Assembly: GCA_017880745.1 (NCBI GenBank)
Contig: JADGRR010000264.1
Location: forward strand, 1 to 5,237
Length of the DNA stretch: 5,237 bases
Origin: Burkholderiales bacterium
GTDB taxonomy: Bacteria > Pseudomonadota > Gammaproteobacteria > Burkholderiales > SG8-39
Reading direction: 5' to 3'
Made by a program: the position numbers and the translations under genes
Notes under the pieces: model-generated
What the model was told of the DNA's origin: nothing
Seen by the model: only the letters and a program-made list of their open reading frames with translations
Databases searched by the model: none
In this document: in pieces, positions 1 to 5,237 of the stretch
Numbering within the stretch: position 1 is the stretch's first letter
Layout: each line of letters starts with the position of its first letter

Positions 1-1743
1 GTCTATCATTTCGGCGCTAACCAGCTCCTGGTAGGCGTTGGTAAATGCGCTGCGTTGTTCGGGCGTCATTGTCTGCGGATCGAACCCAGCAATCACTCGC
101 GCGGTCTCGACGCGAACCGCGCGTACGGGGTCGCTGAGAAGCGGCAAGATTGCCTCGATCATGGCGCGGGACGGGGAGGGCGGCAGTGCTTGCGCCGCGA
201 CCATGCGGACCAACGGATCGGGATCGGCGATTGCCGCCTTGATGGCAGGCTCGGAGGCGGGGGATACATAGCGACCCAGAAGAGGCAAGGCCGTGGCCCG
301 TGCAATCGCAGGCTGGTTCTTGTCCAGGATTAATTGATCAAGCTGGCGTTCCGCATCGACGGCGCCGGTCCGGCCGGCATGGAGTGCGGTGCCGTAATGC
401 GGCGTGGCCTGGCGGCCGTTCGGATACCATTCAGCAACGGCCTTCGCCGCCCATTCTGCTGAGCGATCGGCGTGGCACTGGGTGCAGGCGTTGGGCGTGC
501 CGATTGACACCGACAGATCAGGCCGCGGGACCCGCATGCTGTGATCGCGGCGGTCGTGCACCACCATGTAATTCTTGGTGGGCATATGGCAGTTGACGCA
601 TTGCGCTCCGGCGCTGCCGGAGGAATGCTTGTGATGCGCGGTGACGTCGAATTTTTCCGGCAAATGGCACTGGGCGCACAGAGCGTTACCTTCGGCCCGC
701 AACTTTGCCGCATGCGGTTCATGGCAGTTCGAACAGACGACGCCGGCCTTGTGCATGGCGCTTTGAAGGAAGGAATCGTACTCAAACACCTCGCCGTCGA
801 TCTGCCCGTCCGCATGGTATTGCCCCGGTATCAGGAGGCTCGGCAGAGCCGCATCGAGGAACGGAGCGTCAGGCGCAAGTCCCTTGGCGAGAAGATGTCG
901 TCGTGAATGACAGGAGGCGCAAGCGTTGAGCTGGGTTGAAGCCAGCGGTTCGGTGCGGTGAGCAGTTCCGGTCGCAGGGTTCATTTCCCACTTGCCGCGA
1001 TCGGTCGCCTTCAGCCAAGCCTCAAGGTCCATCCGGGCCTTGTCGGGCAGGCCGGAGTTATCGGCAGGCGTCGGGCTCGGGCCGGCCTTCGCCCACGCGA
1101 CATGGCGGGATCCGGGGCCATGGCAGGCCTCGCACGTCACGCCGAGACTGGCCCAGGTGGTGGCGAACGTGTTTGCAGAGAGATCGAAGTTCTTTTTAAG
1201 ATCGGTCGTATGGCAGTCGGCGCACTGGTAATTCCAGTTCTGATCGCGGCCGGTCCAGTGCAGCAGCGAACCCGGCTGCAGCTTTTCGTCGGGATAGAGG
1301 TGGAACCAGCGCTGGCCACCCTTGTCCTTGGGACGCGTGTCCCAGGCGAGCCCGAGCATCTGGTAGCGCCCGTCGGGAAACCCGATCAGGTATTGCTGCA
1401 GGGGATCGATGCCGAATGTGTGGGTGATTTCATAGTCGTGCAGCGCTCCGTCGGGACCATCAGTTCTGACCATGAACTTGTCGCCGACTCGCGAGAACGT
1501 GCTCACCACGCCGAAATTCTCGACCGAAACGCCGGAGAAATCACCCAGTACCGTTACTGGCGTGGCCTTCTCCATTGCCAGCGCGTGGTGTGATGTCTTC
1601 CAGCGTTCCGCCTGCGTCTGATGGCAGCCGGCGCAGACCTCGACCCCGACATACTTCGCGGCATCGTTAGTCTGTGCAACGACTGGTGCCGACATCAGGC
1701 AGGCGGAATACACGATGATGAACGTCGCCTTTTTCCAACTCAT
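1..1743 (-). CDS. Exported multiheme (at least 8 hemes) c-type cytochrome with HEAT repeats, C-terminus cut by window edge
   Basis: The frame is open from ATG at 1743 down to base 1 (581 residues) with no stop, so the 3' part is missing. Residues 1-23 look like a Sec signal peptide: MSWKK, a hydrophobic stretch 6-18, and likely cleavage after VVA at 21-23. Eight heme-binding CXXCH motifs follow, at residues 37-41, 174-178, 204-208, 275-279, 337-341, 356-360, 382-386 and 420-424. Extra His residues near them (for example 50-51, 376-377 and 379) could be distal heme ligands. Residues about 473-560 form two or three HEAT-like helical repeats (DPDPLVRMVAAQAL and LLSDPVRAVRVETARVIAG). The last 20 residues resemble the start of a TPR, which is common in this family. 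The protein fits the cytochrome c554-like multiheme group and should act in the periplasm in electron transfer. The redox partner or substrate cannot be told; nitrite/hydroxylamine-type chemistry is possible but unproven. The start is supported by the signal peptide and a weak AAGAAG just upstream. Confidence 0.93.
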   Translation of the reverse strand, partial: MSWKKATFIIVYSACLMSAPVVAQTNDAAKYVGVEVCAGCHQTQAERWKTSHHALAMEKATPVTVLGDFSGVSVENFGVVSTFSRVGDKFMVRTDGPDGALHDYEITHTFGIDPLQQYLIGFPDGRYQMLGLAWDTRPKDKGGQRWFHLYPDEKLQPGSLLHWTGRDQNWNYQCADCHTTDLKKNFDLSANTFATTWASLGVTCEACHGPGSRHVAWAKAGPSPTPADNSGLPDKARMDLEAWLKATDRGKWEMNPATGTAHRTEPLASTQLNACASCHSRRHLLAKGLAPDAPFLDAALPSLLIPGQYHADGQIDGEVFEYDSFLQSAMHKAGVVCSNCHEPHAAKLRAEGNALCAQCHLPEKFDVTAHHKHSSGSAGAQCVNCHMPTKNYMVVHDRRDHSMRVPRPDLSVSIGTPNACTQCHADRSAEWAAKAVAEWYPNGRQATPHYGTALHAGRTGAVDAERQLDQLILDKNQPAIARATALPLLGRYVSPASEPAIKAAIADPDPLVRMVAAQALPPSPSRAMIEAILPLLSDPVRAVRVETARVIAGFDPQTMTPEQRSAFTNAYQELVSAEMID

Positions 1744-1834
1744 ACTTCTTGTCCGAAAAGGGAATTTACGATCGCTCGACGAGACATCTTGCCCGATTAG
1801 AGTTTGGGTGGCGTCAGTTCCTTGATCAAGCATA

Positions 1835-1843
1835 AACATAATA
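1835..1843 (-). promoter_or_regulatory. Candidate -10 element of the cytochrome promoter
   Basis: Read on the minus strand, this AT-rich patch contains TATTAT (1843-1838) overlapping TATGTT (1840-1835). If TATGTT is the -10 hexamer, transcription would start near 1828, which puts the centre of the Crp/Fnr-type box (1869.5) at about -41.5. That is the standard spacing for class II activation, where the regulator replaces a good -35 element. The resulting untranslated leader is about 85 bases. The spacing is measured from the sequence; promoter activity is inferred. Confidence 0.45.
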
Positions 1844-1862
1844 TCGCATATTTTGAGCATTC

Positions 1863-1876
1863 TTGACTGGGATCAA
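1863..1876 (-). promoter_or_regulatory. Crp/Fnr-family (FNR/FixK-like) operator upstream of the cytochrome gene
   Basis: On the minus strand the site reads TTGATCCCAGTCAA, that is TTGAT-N4-GTCAA, one base from the FNR/FixK consensus TTGAT-N4-ATCAA. It lies 120 bases before the cytochrome ATG and about 41.5 bases from the start site predicted from the adjacent -10 element. In alphaproteobacteria such boxes are bound by FixK, FnrL/FnrN, DNR/NnrR or related regulators that respond to low oxygen or nitric oxide. Which one binds here cannot be told. Activation of the cytochrome under oxygen limitation is the simplest reading. Confidence 0.6.
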
Positions 1877-2216
1877 ATGTGAAGGTGAGACTTTTTTGCG
1901 ATGACCGCTTTACTGCACTCAGGTCGCAAGACTGCCATATCTGATCATTCCAAACCAACGCGATTGCTGATTGAGGCGCCGCTAGATCAGAAAGAAATCG
2001 CGCTTATTCGATGACAGGGCTGGTCCCGGTCCGGTATAAGCGAACCCAGATGCGTTGGCCTGACCTCGTCGCGAAACTAAAGCTTGCGCGCGCCGACGTT
2101 CGAGCCATGATGAAGGGGGTCAGGCAAATCAGGGCTATCGAACAAACTGACAGTTGCGGCTCTATCATATGACACATGAGACAACGCCAAGCCTGTTGAG
2201 CCGCCTTCTTCAGATC
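1877..2216. other. Intergenic stretch without a convincing gene
   Basis: This 340-base stretch lies between the 3' end of the AraC gene and the Crp/Fnr box of the cytochrome gene. I see no convincing hairpin-plus-T-run terminator on either strand, no tRNA-like fold and no long repeat. The only coding candidate is a doubtful 53-residue plus-strand frame (2011-2172). Because this gap precedes a separate promoter, the AraC gene and the cytochrome gene are probably not one operon although both lie on the minus strand. Confidence 0.5.
2011..2172 (+). CDS. Doubtful small ORF, 53 residues, unknown
   Basis: The frame runs from ATG at 2011 to TGA at 2170-2172 and is open upstream to a stop at 1972-1974. 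The product would be basic, with a helix-like centre (LVAKLKLARADVRAMMKGVR). I recognise no family. There is no Shine-Dalgarno sequence at a good distance; AGAAAGAA lies about 13 bases upstream. The frame is short enough to arise by chance in GC-rich DNA. It could also be a decayed fragment. It is recorded because it is the only coding candidate in this gap. Confidence 0.13.
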   Translation: MTGLVPVRYKRTQMRWPDLVAKLKLARADVRAMMKGVRQIRAIEQTDSCGSII

Positions 2217-3275
2217 TCAGATTGAATGCTGGTGTATTGTATCTCGCTCGGCGTTCGATACTTCGTTGCCTCTGGAAGCACGCCAAGAAGCAGGACCGCA
2301 GGCCAACCGGCGCTTAAAAGAACGGGTAAAGGCGCTAACCTCGCTGTAGCCGAGCATCACCGCCACTTCTGCCACCGGCATGGCAGTATTCTCCAGGAGT
2401 TGGCAAGCCCTCTCGCACCTCACGTCATCGAGTAGACCCTGAAAACTGGCGCCGAGCGCGGCGAGACGGCGGTGCAGCGTGCGGCTGGACAGGCCAAAGG
2501 TACTTGCGACTGCGATCTGGTTGATATTTCCATGCCCGATCATCCCGGCCAGCACGCCGCGGACCTCATCCCGCAGGTCGCGATTCTTCGAGGTCTCCGT
2601 GTCACTGCTACCGATAGCGCGTAACAGCACCCGCTGCAGTTCAGGATCGGCACCGCTAACCTTACAATCAAGCCAGTGCGATGCGAATGAAAGGACAGAT
2701 TCCCCCGCATTGAAGCGGACCGAGTCGCCGAACAGGTTGTGGTAGGGCTTTACATCCGTTGGCCGGTGAAATGCGAAACTCGTCTCCAGCGGTTGCCAGG
2801 ATGTGCCGCACAGCATTTTCATCAATTGGAAGCCAATTGCCAACGAACCGGCGGTTATGTGTCCACTGCCGGGCATCTTCGGATCCAAGATGCGATAGCC
2901 GAGCGTGGTCACCACATCCTCCACCGCGAAGGTCACCACGCCGCCACGATCATGGTGAGCAAAACGCCCGGCCAGCAATTGGAGGGCCGAGCGCACGTCT
3001 GGAGCGTGCCGAGAGGCAAAGCCGAGCGCACCGATCACCGACGGCCCGGCTTTCAGGCCAAAAAGCAGACCGAAATGGTCGCATTCGGTGCGAGCTGCCG
3101 CGACTGCGAACAAGCGGCCCACCGCCGCGTAGGGGACAATGTTTTCAGGGTCATTGAGTAGCGACGGAGACCAGCCGGCCTCGGTCAGGATTGCCACAGG
3201 ATCGAGGCCGAAATCACGTACCACCGCAACCACTGCTAGCGCCGGGGCAACTCTGATCGTGCTGGCCGTTACCAT
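2217..3275 (-). CDS. AraC-family transcriptional regulator with N-terminal Arabinose_bd-type sensing domain
   Basis: This complete gene encodes 352 residues, the usual size for the OruR/ArgR-like branch of AraC regulators. Residues about 20-205 match the Arabinose_bd-type sensing domain (FGLDPVAILTEAGW near the start, then the GALGFASRHAPDVRSAL and FHRP stretches). Residues about 248-335 are the double helix-turn-helix DNA-binding domain. Its first HTH lies near 252-272 (INQIAVASTFGLSSRTLHRRL). Its second lies near 299-322, with the family hallmark VAEVAVMLGYSEVSAFTRSFKR. The usual GxSPxxYR ending appears as ACGPASWR. The protein is cytoplasmic; the ligand is unknown. The gene diverges from the arylsulfatase gene across a 265-base region, so the sulfatase and the regulator itself are the likeliest targets. 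ATG at 3275 is the only good start: the frame closes 11 codons upstream at a TAG and has no other start codon there. The Shine-Dalgarno is weak (GGGA about 10 bases upstream). Confidence 0.92.
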   Translation of the reverse strand: MVTASTIRVAPALAVVAVVRDFGLDPVAILTEAGWSPSLLNDPENIVPYAAVGRLFAVAAARTECDHFGLLFGLKAGPSVIGALGFASRHAPDVRSALQLLAGRFAHHDRGGVVTFAVEDVVTTLGYRILDPKMPGSGHITAGSLAIGFQLMKMLCGTSWQPLETSFAFHRPTDVKPYHNLFGDSVRFNAGESVLSFASHWLDCKVSGADPELQRVLLRAIGSSDTETSKNRDLRDEVRGVLAGMIGHGNINQIAVASTFGLSSRTLHRRLAALGASFQGLLDDVRCERACQLLENTAMPVAEVAVMLGYSEVSAFTRSFKRRLACGPASWRASRGNEVSNAERDTIHQHSI

Positions 3276-3299
3276 GATTTTTGTTCCCGCTAGCGCCGG
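3235..3299. repeat. Pair of identical 11-bp direct repeats around the AraC start codon
   Basis: GCTAGCGCCGG occurs at 3235-3245, inside the N-terminal codons of the AraC gene (residues PALA), and again at 3289-3299 in its leader. The offset is exactly 54 bases. The copies flank the start codon and lie downstream of the predicted AraC promoter. They might be operators for autoregulation, or the trace of a small in-frame duplication. The sequence between them does not align convincingly with what follows the second copy, so chance is also possible. Confidence 0.3.
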
Positions 3300-3346
3300 A
3301 TGAGCCTACGCCATGTCCTTGGAATTTATTTTTTCTGTTGGCGAAT

Positions 3347-3375
3347 ATTATCAAAAGATCGACCGAAAGTGCCAA
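3347..3375 (-). promoter_or_regulatory. Sigma-70-type promoter of the AraC gene
   Basis: On the minus strand TTGGCA (3375-3370) and GATAAT (3352-3347) are separated by exactly 17 bases. Each hexamer differs by one base from the TTGACA/TATAAT consensus. The predicted start is near 3340, giving a leader of about 65 bases before the ATG at 3275. Two CAAGC half-sites (3373-3377 and 3382-3386) overlap the -35 region, and a TTGC/GCAA inverted pair (3379-3382 and 3395-3398) sits just upstream. These are possible binding positions for an AraC-type autoregulator, but that part is speculative. Confidence 0.5.
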
Positions 3376-3459
3376 GCGTTGCAAGCTGAAAATGGCAATA
3401 GTCCCGAGCCGGGCCCGTGGCGTCATGCGACCGAATGCCTGGCGAAGCGGCAAACCTAG

Positions 3460-3473
3460 TTGATTTCGGTCAA
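3460..3473 (+). promoter_or_regulatory. Crp/Fnr-family (FNR/FixK-like) operator upstream of the arylsulfatase gene
   Basis: The plus-strand site TTGATTTCGGTCAA has the form TTGAT-N4-GTCAA, the same half-sites as the box before the cytochrome gene. It lies 67 bases before the sulfatase ATG. No good -10 hexamer sits at the class II distance (3496-3501 is TGCTGC). The nearest candidate, TAACCT at 3489-3494, would place the box centre near -35, where binding could repress rather than activate. The sign of regulation is therefore open. Confidence 0.5.
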
Positions 3474-3530
3474 GGCGGCTTTTCCTGCTAACCTTTGCTG
3501 CTGCGGTAGTCGATGGAATTTCATTGCAAC

Positions 3531-3535
3531 GGAGG
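3531..3535 (+). promoter_or_regulatory. Ribosome binding site of the arylsulfatase gene
   Basis: GGAGG lies five bases before ATG at 3541. This is a strong Shine-Dalgarno match, and it fixes the start together with the signal peptide that begins at this ATG. Confidence 0.8.
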
Positions 3536-3540
3536 TTGGA

Positions 3541-5237
3541 ATGTCAAGAAACCTGGCGACGCTGTCACTAACCTTCCTTGTCACCTGCGCGACGATGTCT
3601 GCGGTCTCAGCACAGCAGGTCGACGGCACCCTGGGCTCACCTAGCGCCACGACAACGATCGACGGTAAGCAGCTACCGCCGCCTGACCCGAAGTTCGGCG
3701 GTGTGATCAAGGATGGCGCCCTGCAATCGAAGCCCTGGTGGGCGCCGCGTGTCGTGCCTCCAAAGAACGCTCCGAACGTGCTGCTCATCATCACTGACGA
3801 CGCCGGCTTCGGCGTACCCAGCACATTCGGCGGCGTCATCCCGACGCCGGCCCTGGATCGCATCGCCAATGAGGGTCTGCGCTACAACCGGATGTTCTCC
3901 ACCGCATTGTGCTCGCCAACGCGCGCGGCGCTGATCACCGGACGCAACCATCATTCGGCCGGGTTTGGCGTGATCTCGGAGCAGGCGACGGGTTTTCCCG
4001 GCTACAACAGTATCATCGACAAGGACAAGGCGACTATCGGGCGGATCCTGCTCGACAACGGCTACTCCACCTCATGGTTCGGCAAGGATCACAACACGCC
4101 GGCCTTTGCGGCCAGCCAGGCCGGACCCTTCGGCCAGTGGCCGACCGGCATGGGCTTTGAGTATTTCTACGGCTTTGTCGGCGGCGACTCCAACCAGTGG
4201 GAGCCGAACCTGTTCCGCAACACGACCCAGATCTATCCGTTCCTGGGCAAACCGCCGGGCACGTGGAACCTGATCACGGCGATGGCCGACGAGGCCATCG
4301 ACTGGATGACACAGCTGAACCAGATCGACCCCAGCAAGCCGTTCCTGATCAAATACGCGCCCGGCGCCTCCCATGCGCCTCACCATCCGACCAAGGAATG
4401 GGTGGACAAAATTGGAGAAATGCATCTGTTCGATAAGGGCTGGAACGTGGTGCGCGAGCAGATATTCGAGAACCAGAAACGGCTCGGCGTAATCCCGCAG
4501 GACACCAAGCTGCCGCCGTGGCCGAAGGATCTGCTTCCGGAATGGGACAAGCTCACGGCGGACCAGAAAAAGCTCTACCTCCGCCAGGTCGAAGTGTTCG
4601 CCGCCTACGTCGCCTACGAAGACCACGAGATCGGGCGCGTGATTCAGGCGGTCGAGGATATGGGCAAGCTCGAAAACACCTTGATCATCTACATCAACGG
4701 TGACAACGGCACCAGCGCCGAGGGCGGACCGTTGGGCACGCCGAACGAAGTAGCCTTCTTCAACGGCGTCAGCGTGCCGGTCGATGTGCAGTTGGCGAAG
4801 TTCTACGACGTGTGGGGTACCGAGGAAACCTACAACCACATGTCGGCCGGGTGGTCATGGATGTTCGACGCGCCGTTTTCCTGGTTCAAGCAGAACGCCT
4901 CTCAGCTCGGCGGCACCAACCAGAACATGGCGGTCTCCTGGCCGGCGCGCATCAAGGACAAGGGCGGCCTGCGCGAGCAGTTCGTCCACGTCATCGACGT
5001 CGTGCCCACGATCCTCGAGGCCGCCGGCATCGCCGCGCCCGAGACCGTGGACGGCATCAAGCAGGCGCCGATCGAAGGCACAAGTTTTCTATACACTTTC
5101 GATGCGAACAACGCGAAGGTAGCGTCGCGCCACAAGACGCAGTACTTCGAGATGATGGGCCAGTGGGCGCTCTATGAGGACGGCTGGCTGCTGAGCACCA
5201 AAGTGAATCGCGCGCCCTGGCAGGCCTTCGGCGCGGC
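3541..5237 (+). CDS. Exported arylsulfatase (type I, Cys-type sulfatase), C-terminus cut by window edge
   Basis: The frame is open from ATG at 3541 to the end of the window (565 residues, no stop). Residues 1-24 are a Sec signal peptide with cleavage likely after AVSA (21-24). The mature part starts with a Pro-rich linker and enters the alkaline-phosphatase-like sulfatase fold at NVLLIITDD (79-87), where D86 and D87 are expected Ca2+ ligands. The signature CSPTR (124-128) followed by AALITGR supplies the Cys that becomes formylglycine. Other expected active-site residues are K182 and H184 (GKDHN, where many relatives have GKWH), H278 (SHAPHHP), and D388/N389 (INGDNG). The FVHVIDVVPTILEAAG block (481-496) is also typical. 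The enzyme should hydrolyse sulfate esters in the periplasm or outside the cell, releasing sulfate. The natural substrate is unknown. The sequence resembles the long Pseudomonas AtsA-like arylsulfatases, so perhaps 150-250 residues are missing. It diverges from the AraC gene and is preceded by a Crp/Fnr-type box. Maturation would need a formylglycine-generating enzyme or radical-SAM maturase, neither of which is in the window. Confidence 0.94.
   Translation, partial: MSRNLATLSLTFLVTCATMSAVSAQQVDGTLGSPSATTTIDGKQLPPPDPKFGGVIKDGALQSKPWWAPRVVPPKNAPNVLLIITDDAGFGVPSTFGGVIPTPALDRIANEGLRYNRMFSTALCSPTRAALITGRNHHSAGFGVISEQATGFPGYNSIIDKDKATIGRILLDNGYSTSWFGKDHNTPAFAASQAGPFGQWPTGMGFEYFYGFVGGDSNQWEPNLFRNTTQIYPFLGKPPGTWNLITAMADEAIDWMTQLNQIDPSKPFLIKYAPGASHAPHHPTKEWVDKIGEMHLFDKGWNVVREQIFENQKRLGVIPQDTKLPPWPKDLLPEWDKLTADQKKLYLRQVEVFAAYVAYEDHEIGRVIQAVEDMGKLENTLIIYINGDNGTSAEGGPLGTPNEVAFFNGVSVPVDVQLAKFYDVWGTEETYNHMSAGWSWMFDAPFSWFKQNASQLGGTNQNMAVSWPARIKDKGGLREQFVHVIDVVPTILEAAGIAAPETVDGIKQAPIEGTSFLYTFDANNAKVASRHKTQYFEMMGQWALYEDGWLLSTKVNRAPWQAFGA

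Noticed and set aside
334..341. TTGATCAA inside the cytochrome coding region
   Set aside because: It lacks the 4-base spacer of a Crp/Fnr box and sits in codons of a conserved frame, so it is treated as chance.
541..1593. Plus-strand open frames of 121 (541-906) and 211 (958-1593) codons
   Set aside because: They are antisense to the cytochrome gene, whose eight CXXCH motifs fix the real frame; the products are low-complexity-like and unrecognisable.
2173..2216. Terminator after the AraC gene
   Set aside because: No stable stem followed by a T-run could be found on the minus strand here; partial complementarities such as TTCA/TGAA near 2209-2226 are too weak.
2077..2286. 69-codon minus-strand frame overlapping the end of the AraC gene
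   Set aside because: It overlaps the AraC C-terminal codons in another frame, has no ribosome binding site and no family resemblance.
2739..3161. Plus-strand frames of 130-140 codons opposite the AraC gene
   Set aside because: They are shadows of the AraC coding region, rich in Arg/Pro/His as typical of the wrong frame.
3371..3386. Possible sigma-54 promoter (GCCAAGCGTTGCAAGC)
   Set aside because: The invariant GG of the -24 element is missing and the spacing to the GC of the -12 element does not fit.
4072..4839. 255-codon open frame on the minus strand inside the sulfatase gene
   Set aside because: It lies wholly antisense to a clear sulfatase with intact active-site motifs; long antisense frames are expected in GC-rich coding DNA, and the translation shows no recognisable family.

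Overview
The window reads as chromosomal DNA of a GC-rich alphaproteobacterium, most likely of the Bradyrhizobium/Rhodopseudomonas type. That assignment is an inference from base composition, the protein families and the Crp/Fnr-type (FixK-like) operators, not from a marker gene. It holds three substantial genes. Two are cut by the window edges.

Layout. Positions 1-1743 (minus strand) encode an exported multiheme c-type cytochrome with eight CXXCH motifs, followed by HEAT-like repeats; its C-terminus lies outside the window. Positions 1744-2216 are a long leader/intergenic stretch with a well-formed Crp/Fnr-type box and a suitably placed -10 element for the cytochrome gene. Positions 2217-3275 (minus strand) encode a complete 352-residue AraC-family regulator with an N-terminal ligand-sensing domain. 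Positions 3276-3540 are a divergent control region holding a good sigma-70-type promoter for the regulator and a second Crp/Fnr-type box pointing at the next gene. Positions 3541-5237 (plus strand) encode the first 565 residues of an exported arylsulfatase that carries the Cys-type sulfatase signature.

How they may work together. The AraC regulator and the sulfatase are divergently transcribed, a common arrangement for a regulator and its target. The most notable signal is that TTGA-N6-TCAA occurs only twice in the window. Both copies are intergenic, one before the cytochrome and one before the sulfatase, and in the gene's own reading direction both have the same half-sites (TTGAT-N4-GTCAA). 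This suggests that a periplasmic electron carrier and a periplasmic sulfate-ester hydrolase share control by an oxygen- or redox-responsive Crp/Fnr regulator, with the AraC protein adding a substrate-dependent layer. The joint regulation is an inference. No mobile element, CRISPR array, tRNA or rRNA was seen.
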